From Actinomycetota bacterium (GTDB taxonomy: Bacteria; Actinomycetota; AC-67), in contig JAIVGO010000009.1 in NCBI GenBank assembly GCA_020201525.1, forward strand, positions 1 through 32,718: DNA of 32,718 nucleotides, written 5' to 3'. Under the pieces are notes generated by a model. It was given only the letters and a program-made list of their open reading frames with translations. It was not told the DNA's origin and made no database searches. Positions 15,622-24,719 of this stretch are shown here, piece after piece. Position numbers and translations under genes: made by a program. Positions within the stretch are counted from its first letter, which is position 1, and each line of letters begins with the position of its first letter.

Positions 15622-16113
15622 CTAACTCGCCGTTACCTCGCTGATTACTGCCGCCAGTTCGCGCGCGTCGCCGCGCATTCGCTCGGTCCACAATAGTGCC
15701 GATCCACCGATCAGCACGAACGCGGCGAACAGAAAAAAGATCGGCTGCCGAAGTCCCGAAACGACGGCTCCGACCGCGAGTATCAGGATGAACGCGCGAT
15801 GCAGCCAGACGAGGCCCTCCCCGAGCGGGTGGCGCCCGTAAGTCACTGAGAGTGCGCATCCGTCCGCCGACTCGGTCAAGTGGCCGCTTGCGTGGAGTAC
15901 ATATAGCGCAGGCCCCAGTCGTGCCCTACGTAGACGAAAACTCCGCGGCGTCGGGTACTCGGTCACGAATCCTCGAGCGAGGCCGTCCCCTGTGAAGAGT
16001 CTGGCTCTACTCGTTTGGTGCGTCCTTTGCTTGAGGCGCCGCATGAACTCATCGCACGGGATTTCCATCGGTAGGTCGAAGCGCCCCGCCCGAGCCACGT
16101 GATCGATCGTCAC
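15622..16113 (-). CDS. Two-TM protein coupled to the RHS gene; putative immunity protein
   Basis: The 163-residue protein has a polar N-terminal half containing a LPMEIPCDEFMRRLKQRT segment (about 14-31), then SFRLRRARLGPALYVLHASG (58-77) and a GRHPLGEG turn. Two TM helices follow (about 105-120 and 124-142), then a short basic/acidic tail. The GTG at 16113 overlaps the RHS stop (GTGA) and has a GGAGG nine bases upstream, inside the RHS reading frame, so it is translationally coupled to the RHS protein. That position is the one immunity genes take in RHS/polymorphic-toxin loci. A membrane location would suit protection against a membrane- or envelope-acting tip. Function is inferred from context only. 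Confidence 0.72.
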   Translation of the reverse strand: MTIDHVARAGRFDLPMEIPCDEFMRRLKQRTHQTSRARLFTGDGLARGFVTEYPTPRSFRLRRARLGPALYVLHASGHLTESADGCALSVTYGRHPLGEGLVWLHRAFILILAVGAVVSGLRQPIFFLFAAFVLIGGSALLWTERMRGDARELAAVISEVTAS

Positions 16114-19100
16114 GGGAGCCAACCTCCGTTTTGAGACCACAGTGTCTGGGGAAGGCTCCAGGTATTCATTGAGGAATAGGAGGCGCCTCCTCCGAATGAA
16201 GCAAATGGCGGCACGACCGTAATAACGTCTATCTTGTCTCCGGCGGCATCGTCGCCCGCCGAATGCTCAGCCGATCCGTTGAACGGCCCGACGCCCAGAT
16301 TGATGGCCTCCGTTTCGAAGTTTCCTCCAAGGTCATCCGCTTTTGTCGCCTGCGGGCTCACGAGTCCGGCGAAGCCACCGCCCGCGTACGCGCCTGCTGC
16401 ACTGTTGCCAGACTTCTCCGGTAGGAGGCCCTTGTCCGCCGGAGTTCCCGCAAAAGCGCCGGCAGAACCAACGAAGCCGGCGTTCAGGCCGGATGAACCG
16501 CCACCGCAAATCACGAGCGCGAATGAAGCGCTGCCAGCGGCAGCAAACTTCAGCCCACCAATCGAAAGGGTCCCCGTGCCGATAACCGCAGAGCCGGACA
16601 GTCCGGCCCCGATGCATACAAGACCGGTGGGGTCCGAATTCATTGCGGGGTTCGCGTGCGCGTAGCCAAACGGGTTGAGGGACGCAGGAACCTGCTGATC
16701 ACCGGTGGCCGCGTCGCGAGTTGTGAATCGTCCGACCGTGGGGTCGTACCAACGCGCGCGCATGTAGAGAACGCCGGATGGATCTTGGATCTGGCCGGCA
16801 TAGCCGAGGTATGAGGGCGCGCTGGCGCCATTGGACTGCGCGACCGCGCCGTAGGCGCGATAGCGGAACGAGGCGGTGACGGTGCCCGACCCGTTCACTT
16901 CTGCCCGGACGGACTTGGCGCCGTCGCGGGCGAAGCTGAGCGTCGAGCCGTCGGCCCTCACCACGTAGAGCGGACCGAGGCCGTAGATGATGCGATCGGA
17001 GTCTTGCTGGAGCAGCCGGCTCGGTGCGCTCGCCGGATCCCAGAGGAAGTTCGTTGTCGTGCCCTGGGTCCGGCTCTGAAGCAGGCCGTCGCCGTTGTAC
17101 GCGTACGCCCGGGCGGTGCCCGAGACGGTCGCGCTGGTCAGCCGGTCGAGCGGGTCGTAGCTGAAGGAGTCGGACCCGCGCGCCGTCAGGCGGTCGGCGT
17201 CGCTCCAGGTGAACGTGCTCGTCCCGTCGCTGGTCATCCGGTTCGCGGTGTCGTAGGTGTTCGTCGCCGACGGGCCGGTCCGACTGGCGATGTTGCTCCC
17301 CGCATCGAGGATGAAGCCCTCGGGATTGGTCGTGTCGATTGCGGTGAGGCGCTCGAGGCCGTCGTAGGCGAGACCGAAGTGGTCGCTCAACCCGGTCGTG
17401 ATTCCCGAGACGTACTCGTCGACCGCAGTGCGGTTGCCGGCGGTGTCGAGGGTGTACGCGTGGTCAGTGATCGGCGTGCCGAGGACGTCGGCGGTCACCT
17501 TGACCAAGCGGTGGGCCCGGTCGTACGTGTATGTGGTGGTGAGGTCGCCCGGTGCCGTCACCGTCGCGGCCAGGCCGGAGGCCGTGTAGGAGTACCCGGC
17601 TGTGTGGCTCGCCCAGTCGGTAAGCCCGGTGAGCCGGCGGCCCGGGGAGTATGTGTAGTTGACCGCGCCAACCGTGGGGTAGCCGACGAACGTGCGGTTC
17701 GAGTCGGCGTCGTACCCGTAGGTCATTGTGCCGTTCGGCTGGACCGCCTGGGTCAGCCGGCCGAGCCCGTCGTACGCGTAGGTCGAGGTCCCGGTGCCGT
17801 CGACCATCGCGGTGCGGTGGCCCATCGCGTCGTAGCCGAAGGTGATAGGGGTCAGGCCGGAGGCGGCGACCGCGGTGAGTCGGCGGTTCGTGTCGTACGC
17901 GTACGTGATCGCCGTGCCGTCGCCGAGGGTCTTCGTCGTCGGCTGGCCGTTCCCGTTCAGGACGAGCGTCGTCGTGAGCGTGCTCGTTCCGGTCGGATGG
18001 GTCGTGGTCGTGACCAAGCGGTTCAGGGCATCGAAGCCGTAGTCGGTGACCACTCCGTTCGCCTGAGTTACCCGGGTAGCGTTCCCATTCCCGTCACGGA
18101 CGATCGCGGTCGAATAGACGACGGCCGGCTGACCGACGGGATCGGGCTTCTGCTGGACCGTCTGGAGGCGTGCTGCAGCGTCGTAGAGGTATACGGTCAG
18201 GTTGCCCTTTTGGTCCGTCGTTGCGGTGCGGTTACCGAGGCCGTCGTACGCATAGGTGACACTGTCGTGAAGCGGATCCGTCTCGGTGGTGACCGCGTCG
18301 TTCGGGTCGTAGCCGGTAGACCACGTGTGATCGGCCACGAGCGCTCCGGGAGCGTACCCGTCCGGGTCGACCATGCTGGTGCGCCTGCCTGCGCCGTCGT
18401 ACCCGAAGGTCGCCTGCGATCCGTCTGCGTCGACGCCTGTGACCAAGAGACCCTGCGCGTTGTAGGTATTCGCCGTCGAGTAGGTGTAGTCGGGTGTCGG
18501 TCCGGCATTGCCGCGAGGCGAGATCACTCGCGTCGGAAGGCCAGGGTTAACAGCGTCGGCGTATTCGTACTTTGTCAACACCGAGGTTGAGACATCGATT
18601 TGCTTGGTCTCGCTGAGGAGGACGTTGCTCGCCGCGTCGAAGACTCGGGTGGTCGCGAAATTCCGCGGATCGATGACACTCGTCTGATTGTTCTTCAGGT
18701 CGTATCCGTATTGGGTGACGTAACGCGGAGTCTGCGGATCGACCTGAGGGTCAGTGCGGGTCAGCTGGTTGCCGCGCGCGTCATAGGTGAAGTCCCAGTG
18801 CGCACCAGTCCGATCAGTGAATCCCGTCGGATTGCCGGAGGCGTCGTATGTCGCGGTCGACGTATAGGTCGTTCCACCGACGACGTCCTGGGTGGTCAGC
18901 GTGCGGCCGCGGGCGTCCACGGTTGTTGTGGTGGCGTGACCTCGTGGATCCGTCCGGATCGTCTGGCCCGGTGAGTAACTAATGTCCGTCCCAGCGCTGA
19001 GCCCATCCGTCTGACGAACGATGCGACCGGCCGCGTCATAGGTGTTTGTCACCGTGACGCGACCGTCCGGATCAGTGACCGAGGTCATCCAGCGCGTAGC

Positions 19101-21218
19101 CGCGTCGTACGCGTATGTCCAGCGGTGCTGCGCCGCCACCTGGCCGACCGCGTTGCCAATCTTGTCGGTCACCGTGGCAAGACGGCCGGTGGTGTCGTAT
19201 GCGTAGGTGACCTTTCGACCGAGCGGATCCTGCAATTGCGTGATCCGATTGCTGCCGTCGTATGTGAGCGTGATCGCCCGCCCCACCGTATCGGTAATGA
19301 GCGTCAGGTTCGATCCGGTATAGGCAAGGACGATCTGGTTTCCCGCTGGTTCGTGGATTCGTGTCAGAACGCCGACGGCGGAGAACTCAAAGGCGAGTTG
19401 GGTCGTGAGCCTGAGAGTGAAGGTCGAATCGGTGTTCCTGATCAGCGTATCGAAGACATCGGGTGGATCGGCATAACTTCCGTCGCCGTTTTGGGTGAAG
19501 ACGATCTGGCTGCCGTCACCGCGCCGGATCGTCACGCTCGATGTGGCATCGCTCAGCTTCCAACTGAAGCTGTAGGTCCATGCCGGACCGAAAGGCCCGG
19601 TAGAGCTGTCCGCCGAGTTGTACGTGCGGGTGAAGACGAGGGGGATCAAGCGTCCGGGTAGCGCAAGATCCGTGGCGCTGGTTGTGAAGTTGCCCGTCGC
19701 CAGGTTCGCGCCTGCGTGGGTATACGGACAGTCCGCGCAGTATCCGTAGTCGTACGGCGCGGCGGACGCGGCGTCGGCGCCGCCGCTTATGAAGATGTCG
19801 GTAAGGCCGTTGATGTCATTTGGCACCAAGTTCGTTGCGTACGAGAAGTAAGCAACGATCGAGCCGTCGCTCGCGATCTCAGAGCCATGAGTCGCGTAAC
19901 TTCCGGCGTTCCCCTGTGTGCCATCGCTGCTTAGCGACGCGCGCACCGTCATACCCGCGATGGTGTCTCGGACGAAGACATCCTCCGCAGCATTCGTGTC
20001 ACCGCCGACCAGATCCGTGCCGGAAGACGAGAAAACGACGTAGCGACCGCCGCCGGCAATCGTCGCCTCGGTCGCGCTGCCCGTCGATTCGGCGCCGCTC
20101 GAGGTCAGCGACACGCGGGTGGTGGTCGAGGCGACCGTGTCGCGCACAAAGATGTCCGACACGCTGTTCCGGTCGCCCGAGATGAGATTGCTGAAATATG
20201 ACTCGAAAGCGATGTAGCGACCATCGTTGGAAATTGATGGAGCGCTGGAGCCGCAGCTCAGGCCGCACTTGTTGGGCGGCGTGCCCTGCGCTCCGGTCGA
20301 GCTCACCGAGACCCGCACCGTAGTGTTTCCCACGGTGTCCCGCAGGAACACGTCGCTCTGTCCGTTCGTGTCGTTCGCGACGAGGTTTGTCGCTGCTGAG
20401 TCGAACACAACATAGCGCCCGCCGGAAGAGACACGGGGCCAGCGCGAATTGTTGTTCCCGAGGACACCTGCAGTGGAGGCATCAACAAGCGTAGTCACGC
20501 CGGTACTTAAGTTGCGCAGGTAGATGTGACCATTGGCGCCGGTCACGCCACCCGTCAGGTTCGTGGCAGCGGACTGGAATACCACGTTGCCGCCATCGGC
20601 CGAAATACTGGGTTGAGCGCTATCGCCATTCGACTGCCCGCCCGTCGAGCTCACCGAAACGCGTGTCGTCGTGCCGGCGACCATGTCCCGAAGAAAGATG
20701 TCCCGCTTGCCGTTCGTGTCGCCCGTCACGAGGTTGGTCGACATCGACTCGAACGCGACATAGCGTCCATCGGACGACATCGAGGACATTGCACCCGCGC
20801 CGTTCGCGACCAGGGTCGTGTTGTTTCCTTGCGCCCCAGTCGAACTCACCGAAACAAGCTGAACGATCGCGGCAACGCGGTCATAGCGGAATATGTCTTG
20901 AGCGCCGTTGATGTCTCCGACGACTAGGTTCGTCGCATCGGAAGCAAAGGTCGCATAGCGGCCATCCTGGGAAAGCGTGTGGTTCGCAGTCGCACCATTC
21001 GCTTGAGCGCCAGTCGCGCTGACGTTCGCTTGCACGGTCGTACCCGTCCCGACCGCGCTTACGGGGGTGGGTCCTCCGCCCGTTGCCTCGCGGATCTTCA
21101 TGTTCGGCGCGAGCGAACGAGCCGTTGGATTCGCCTCTGCCGCAAGTGTCCAATGCGGAAACACGAGTGTTAGCAACGCAAGGCAAATCAATACGGTCAC
21201 TGTCTGGCGTACGCGCAT
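16110..21218 (-). CDS. Secreted RHS/YD-repeat protein with N-terminal seven-bladed propeller and variable tip
   Basis: The 1702-residue product opens with a signal peptide (hydrophobic VTVLICLALLTLVF, cleavage near residue 26). Residues about 55-480 hold seven TolB/PD40-like blades, each with DGRYVAF and (N)DTNGxxDIFLRD motifs. The seventh lacks its last strand, which the SATGAQANG-like strand at the N-terminus could supply (velcro closure). A DUF6531-type segment follows (NLATGNFTTSATDLALPG, VFTRTYNS, GPAWTYSFSW, about 505-555). Many YD repeats (xYxYDxxGRLxxVT) come next, up to the RHS core (LGYAGQIQDPSGVLYMRARW, YDPTVGRFTTRD, NPFGYAHANPAMNSDPTG, ending about 1531). The last 171 residues are a Gly/Ala/Ser-rich tip with CIGAGLSG and DDLGGNFET and no recognisable catalytic site. 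The ATG has a GGAGGGG about 8-10 bases upstream. The likely role is an exported polymorphic toxin or surface protein. Confidence 0.93.
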   Translation of the reverse strand: MRVRQTVTVLICLALLTLVFPHWTLAAEANPTARSLAPNMKIREATGGGPTPVSAVGTGTTVQANVSATGAQANGATANHTLSQDGRYATFASDATNLVVGDINGAQDIFRYDRVAAIVQLVSVSSTGAQGNNTTLVANGAGAMSSMSSDGRYVAFESMSTNLVTGDTNGKRDIFLRDMVAGTTTRVSVSSTGGQSNGDSAQPSISADGGNVVFQSAATNLTGGVTGANGHIYLRNLSTGVTTLVDASTAGVLGNNNSRWPRVSSGGRYVVFDSAATNLVANDTNGQSDVFLRDTVGNTTVRVSVSSTGAQGTPPNKCGLSCGSSAPSISNDGRYIAFESYFSNLISGDRNSVSDIFVRDTVASTTTRVSLTSSGAESTGSATEATIAGGGRYVVFSSSGTDLVGGDTNAAEDVFVRDTIAGMTVRASLSSDGTQGNAGSYATHGSEIASDGSIVAYFSYATNLVPNDINGLTDIFISGGADAASAAPYDYGYCADCPYTHAGANLATGNFTTSATDLALPGRLIPLVFTRTYNSADSSTGPFGPAWTYSFSWKLSDATSSVTIRRGDGSQIVFTQNGDGSYADPPDVFDTLIRNTDSTFTLRLTTQLAFEFSAVGVLTRIHEPAGNQIVLAYTGSNLTLITDTVGRAITLTYDGSNRITQLQDPLGRKVTYAYDTTGRLATVTDKIGNAVGQVAAQHRWTYAYDAATRWMTSVTDPDGRVTVTNTYDAAGRIVRQTDGLSAGTDISYSPGQTIRTDPRGHATTTTVDARGRTLTTQDVVGGTTYTSTATYDASGNPTGFTDRTGAHWDFTYDARGNQLTRTDPQVDPQTPRYVTQYGYDLKNNQTSVIDPRNFATTRVFDAASNVLLSETKQIDVSTSVLTKYEYADAVNPGLPTRVISPRGNAGPTPDYTYSTANTYNAQGLLVTGVDADGSQATFGYDGAGRRTSMVDPDGYAPGALVADHTWSTGYDPNDAVTTETDPLHDSVTYAYDGLGNRTATTDQKGNLTVYLYDAAARLQTVQQKPDPVGQPAVVYSTAIVRDGNGNATRVTQANGVVTDYGFDALNRLVTTTTHPTGTSTLTTTLVLNGNGQPTTKTLGDGTAITYAYDTNRRLTAVAASGLTPITFGYDAMGHRTAMVDGTGTSTYAYDGLGRLTQAVQPNGTMTYGYDADSNRTFVGYPTVGAVNYTYSPGRRLTGLTDWASHTAGYSYTASGLAATVTAPGDLTTTYTYDRAHRLVKVTADVLGTPITDHAYTLDTAGNRTAVDEYVSGITTGLSDHFGLAYDGLERLTAIDTTNPEGFILDAGSNIASRTGPSATNTYDTANRMTSDGTSTFTWSDADRLTARGSDSFSYDPLDRLTSATVSGTARAYAYNGDGLLQSRTQGTTTNFLWDPASAPSRLLQQDSDRIIYGLGPLYVVRADGSTLSFARDGAKSVRAEVNGSGTVTASFRYRAYGAVAQSNGASAPSYLGYAGQIQDPSGVLYMRARWYDPTVGRFTTRDAATGDQQVPASLNPFGYAHANPAMNSDPTGLVCIGAGLSGSAVIGTGTLSIGGLKFAAAGSASFALVICGGGSSGLNAGFVGSAGAFAGTPADKGLLPEKSGNSAAGAYAGGGFAGLVSPQATKADDLGGNFETEAINLGVGPFNGSAEHSAGDDAAGDKIDVITVVPPFASFGGGASYSSMNTWSLPQTLWSQNGGWLP

Positions 21219-21664
21219 GCGATTTTCCCCTCCGCCGGCCCCTCAGCGCTGTCGGTCAGATTGATGAGCAGCCCCTTCACAGGCAACAAGCTTCGCCTCG
21301 ATTGCTGAGCGTCGAGTCGCGCGACAGAAACGCAACTGCGACTCGCGCTTGCTCCGCGCTAGGAGGACTTGCCGCGTCGCCCTGAAGGAGGTGCGGAAGC
21401 GCCGCGCTTCGATCGTTAGTCGAGCAGTGTGTGCGGCCGCGATCGCTCGATGAGTGCTGGCTGCCGAGCTTCGCCCGATCGCTGTCCCGAAATCCACCGC
21501 CCTGCGGCTGACATCGCTGACTAAGTGCAGCGCTCTTCAATTTCGAGCGGCTCCACGATGGCCGCTAGATCAAGCGCCGACCCTCGCTGCAGCAGTCTGG
21601 TGCGCGAAAGATGCGCCCGAGATGACCCGCCGAATGTGTCGGGACATCTTTGTGGCTGTGCACC
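21219..21664. other. 446-base intergenic region, no gene supported
   Basis: This stretch separates the leftward RHS gene from the 3' end of the leftward DUF885 gene. Short open frames on both strands show no recognisable domain or ribosome binding site. Close to the RHS start, read leftward, there is TTGTTG followed after 17 bases by CATCAA, which could be a weak promoter for the RHS gene, and then its GGAGGGG. Nothing else is distinguishable. Confidence 0.5.
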
Positions 21665-23293
21665 CTAGCCCGTTAGGCCGAGCTCCGCGGCCGCGAGCGC
21701 AGGCGGGATCGACGCGCAGCCGAGCAAGGCGTCGTGGAACTGCCGCATCCCGTAGCCCTTCGACTGCGCCCGCTGGCGCAGCTGCAGGATCGCCGCGCGG
21801 CCGAGGGCATAGCTCGAGGGCTGTAGCGGATTGAGGGTGTAGCGGCGGCATTCACCGACGGCGTTCGGTCGCTCGAGCCTCGGGCCTTGCATCATGAACT
21901 GCACCGCCTGCTCGAAGCCGAGCTCGCCGGTCGACAGGCCGACGTCCACGCTCACCCGCGCCGCGCGCCAGAGGAGATCCTTCAGGCGCAGGAGCCTTGT
22001 CTCCGGATCGTCGAGGAACCCGAGCTCGGCCATGAGCTCCTCGACGTACAGGCCCCACCCTTCGATGAACACGTTCGAGCGGATCGCCTTGCGCGCGATC
22101 GAGGGATGGTCCGCCGCGGTCGCCAGCTGCAGGTGGTGGCCCGGGTAGCCCTCGTGGCACGCGATGACGGCGATGCCCTTGCGCGGGTGACCGGAGAGGC
22201 GCTCCTCCTTCACCGGGCCCGGCTCGCCGGCCGCCGGGAGGGTCACCCAGAACCGGCCGCGGCGGGACCGCTCGAACTGGCCGGGCTGCACGTACGCGGC
22301 GTACGGGAGCGTCGGCCGCGCGAAGTCCGGCATCGGCTCGACCGTGAGGGACTCGCCCGCGGGGAATGCCGCGAGGTCCGCGATCCGCGCGGCCTCGCGC
22401 GAGCGCTCCATGTCGGTGCGGTATGCCGCGACGAGCTCATCCTCCGGCGGATGGTCCTTCCGCAGCCGCTCGACGCTGTGGTGCCACTCCGCATCACCGA
22501 GCGCGCGCGCCGCCTCGGCGAGCTTGGCGGCGGTCTCCGCATACAGCTCCTCGCCCCACCGCTTGAGCGAGACCGCATCGTGCGGGAGGAGCTCCTTGTC
22601 GCGCAGGAGTGCGTCGAACGCGTCACGACCGATCGCGAAGCTGCCCTTCGCGCGGCGCATGAGATCGTCGCGCAGCCACGCGGCGTACTGGTCGAGCGCG
22701 TCGCCGGCGCGCTTTCCCGCCCCGGCCAGGGCGGCCTTCGCCTTCGAGCCTTCGGGCGCGAGCGACGGGAGCACCGCGCGCACGAACGTCGCGCCAGCGG
22801 TCGCGCTCTCGCCCGCGACGACGACGTACACCGGCGGCACGCGCTCGGGATCGAGGTTCGCGACGGCGTGGCGGAGCGCGGCCGGGGCCTGTTCGAGGCG
22901 CTCCGCGAGCGCGCCGAGCCGCGTCTCCACATCGCCCTCCTCGCGGATGAGCGCGTAGTACGCGCCGCGCGTGATCGCGTCGGAATAGAGGGACGGCTGC
23001 CGGGTGTGGCGCTCGAACGGGCGGAGCGCCTTTTCGCCCCGGAGCTCGCCGAGCACGAGCGCGAGATCGGTCCGATCGGTCGCGCTCCACGACGAGCCGT
23101 CGTGGGACTCGAAGACGTGCAGCCAGCGGTCGGTGAACGCGTCACGGGCCGCGAAGCCGTCCGCGGACAGATCCGCGAGCCTGGCGTCGTGGTCGTGGAG
23201 GCCGGCGATCGTCGCCGCGGTCGGATCGAGCGCGTACCGGTCGCGAACGAAGAGCTCGACCTGCTGCCGGAACGCGTCCTGCCCGCCTACCAT
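21665..23293 (-). CDS. DUF885 family metallopeptidase-like protein
   Basis: The 542-residue protein matches the DUF885 family, whose members carry an HExxH-like zinc site. The key motif is IACHEGYPGHHLQ (HEGYPGHH at 380-387), followed by FIEGWGLYVEEL (E411) and PSSYALGRAAILQLRQ near the C-terminus. The N-terminus (YALDPTAATIAGLHDHDARLADLS) also fits. No signal peptide is seen, so it is probably cytosolic. Length is normal for the family. Peptidase activity is predicted from the motif; the substrate is unknown. The ATG at 23293 is 35 bases from the divergent cysteine-cluster gene. Confidence 0.9.
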   Translation of the reverse strand: MVGGQDAFRQQVELFVRDRYALDPTAATIAGLHDHDARLADLSADGFAARDAFTDRWLHVFESHDGSSWSATDRTDLALVLGELRGEKALRPFERHTRQPSLYSDAITRGAYYALIREEGDVETRLGALAERLEQAPAALRHAVANLDPERVPPVYVVVAGESATAGATFVRAVLPSLAPEGSKAKAALAGAGKRAGDALDQYAAWLRDDLMRRAKGSFAIGRDAFDALLRDKELLPHDAVSLKRWGEELYAETAAKLAEAARALGDAEWHHSVERLRKDHPPEDELVAAYRTDMERSREAARIADLAAFPAGESLTVEPMPDFARPTLPYAAYVQPGQFERSRRGRFWVTLPAAGEPGPVKEERLSGHPRKGIAVIACHEGYPGHHLQLATAADHPSIARKAIRSNVFIEGWGLYVEELMAELGFLDDPETRLLRLKDLLWRAARVSVDVGLSTGELGFEQAVQFMMQGPRLERPNAVGECRRYTLNPLQPSSYALGRAAILQLRQRAQSKGYGMRQFHDALLGCASIPPALAAAELGLTG

Positions 23294-23328
23294 CGAGCGC
23301 AGTCTTTCATCTTCAGGGGGAGAAGCTG

Positions 23329-23685
23329 ATGGGGGTGGCCGGGCGCTATCCCGATTGCGAGCGGTGCGAGGCTCCGTGCTGTACGAAGCAGTTCATGGAG
23401 GACTCGGACCACTGGTTCAAGCTGTCGGAGATCCGGCCGATCTACACCGCCGCCGGCACCGACGTCCACGTCGTCGGCTGGGCCCACCAGCCTGACGGCC
23501 GCCAGCCGATGATCGCGTGCGACGCCTTCGATCTGAACAAGCTGCAGTGCGGCATCTACGGCTCGCGGCCCGAGCACTGCCGCACGTACGACTGCCGCGA
23601 CGACGACCCCGACGAGTGGCAGGCTCGGGCGCACTGCGACCTCGATCGCCACCGCAGGCTCGAGCGCGCCCGCGCAAAGGGGTGA
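23329..23685 (+). CDS. YkgJ-type cysteine cluster protein
   Basis: The 118-residue protein has the YkgJ/UPF0153 metal-cluster pattern: CERCEAPCC (C10, C13, C17, C18) near the N-terminus, then IACDAFD, LQCGIYGSRPEHCRTYDC downstream. The family is thought to bind zinc or an iron-sulphur cluster; its reaction is not established. A GGAG lies six bases before the ATG and fixes the start. Its TGA overlaps the GTG of the next gene (GTGA). Confidence 0.88.
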   Translation: MGVAGRYPDCERCEAPCCTKQFMEDSDHWFKLSEIRPIYTAAGTDVHVVGWAHQPDGRQPMIACDAFDLNKLQCGIYGSRPEHCRTYDCRDDDPDEWQARAHCDLDRHRRLERARAKG

Positions 23686-24163
23686 CCCACACGCGCGCGA
23701 GCGTCATCAAGCGGGTCGAGGCCGAGTACCAGGCCCTCGATCGGGTCGTGCGCAAGCTCAGGCCCGCCGACTTCCGCGCGCCGGCGATGCGCGAGGAGGC
23801 GCCGATCCGCTTCACGGCGAACGACGTCCTCGCGCATATCAACGCCTGGAAGTGGCGGCAGGCGCGCGTGACGGCGAAGGACAAGAGTCCCGAGAAGCCA
23901 TACGAGCCACCGCGCCTGCGCGCGATCAAGGACATCAATGCCGGGATCTACACGCGCTCGCACCGCACACCCGCGAAGACGATCGTGGCCGAGCACCGCG
24001 CCGCGCAGCGCGCGTGCTGAAGGCGCTCCGCGCGGCGCCACCGGAGTATTTCGCGAAGCAGCGGTCCGCCCAGTGGCCGTTCGACGCGGTGGGGCACGTC
24101 GCGGAGCACCGGCGCAAGCACCTCGAGCCGCTGGTCGCCCCTAGGGCAACGCCAACGCGCTAG
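23682..24163 (+). pseudogene. DinB-like four-helix protein, frameshifted
   Basis: From the GTG at 23682 the frame gives IKRVEAEYQALDRVVRKL, FTANDVLAHINAWKWRQARV, INAGIYTRSHRTPAKTIVAEH, then a TGA at 24018-24020. A second frame resumes immediately with VLKALRAAPPEYFAKQRSAQ, WPFDAVGHVAEHRRKHLEPL and ends at 24163. Together they make one DinB/ClbS-like protein of about 160 residues, with the expected metal-binding histidines in both halves (LAHINAW, GHVAEHRRKH). Adding one base in the GCGCGCG run near 24006-24012 would restore the frame, reading QRAVLKAL. Either a real inactivating deletion or a sequencing error is possible. The end overlaps the convergent mobA by 23 bases. Confidence 0.75.
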
Positions 24164-24719
24164 CAAGCTCCTCGGGCGTGTTCACGTTCGTGAACGCGCG
24201 GAGCGTCGGGTCCACCACGCGCAGCTCAGGCTCCTCGATCGCCTTGACCGTGACAGCGTCGAAGAACGAGATCACCCGGAGGCGGTTCTCGGCGATCGCC
24301 CGGGCCATGTGCGGGACGCAGGCCTTCGCGTAGAGCGCGTGCAGCGTCTCGAGCTCGCCGCCGATCTTCGGGATGACCACGTCGGCTTCGCCGGCGTGTT
24401 CGAGCAAGAGCCGCCACACCTCGGCGGAGAGGAACGGCATGTCGCACGCCGCCACGAGCACGGTGTCGTGGGCCGCGGCGCCGACGCCGGTGGCGATCCC
24501 GCCGAGCGCGCCGCCGTCGGGCCACTTGTCGGGCACGACGCGGAGCCCGAGCCGCTCGAACTTCGGATCGTTCGCCACGACGAGCACCTCGTCCGCGACT
24601 GTGGCGAGCACGCCGGCCACGCGCGCGATGAGCGGCTCGCCGTCGAGCTCGATCCAGGCCTTGTCCTGGCCCATCCGCTTGCTCTTGCCGCCGGCCATGA
24701 TCGCGGCGGAGACGCTCAC
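24141..24719 (-). CDS. mobA: Molybdenum cofactor guanylyltransferase
   Basis: The 192-residue cytosolic enzyme transfers GMP from GTP to molybdopterin-Mo to make the guanine dinucleotide form of the cofactor. It shows the nucleotidyltransferase signature AAIMAGGKSKRMGQDKAWIEL at residues 5-25, DEVLVVAND, GGALGGIATGV, and the metal-binding ACDMPFLS. It ends FTNVNTPEEL, as in MobA/GTP:NTP transferases. The GTG start at 24719 overlaps the mobB TGA (GTGA). Third gene of a tatA-mobB-mobA operon. Confidence 0.92.
   Translation of the reverse strand: MSVSAAIMAGGKSKRMGQDKAWIELDGEPLIARVAGVLATVADEVLVVANDPKFERLGLRVVPDKWPDGGALGGIATGVGAAAHDTVLVAACDMPFLSAEVWRLLLEHAGEADVVIPKIGGELETLHALYAKACVPHMARAIAENRLRVISFFDAVTVKAIEEPELRVVDPTLRAFTNVNTPEELASALALP

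Noticed and set aside
17004..18590. 528-residue rightward open frame
   Set aside because: Antisense of the RHS YD repeats; its apparent repeats mirror the YD codons.
21243..21540. Two overlapping leftward small open frames upstream of the RHS gene
   Set aside because: No ribosome binding site, no domain, and both frames overlap each other; treated as non-coding.
21887..23329. 480-residue rightward open frame
   Set aside because: Antisense of the DUF885 gene, which has clear HEGYPGHH and EGWGLY motifs.
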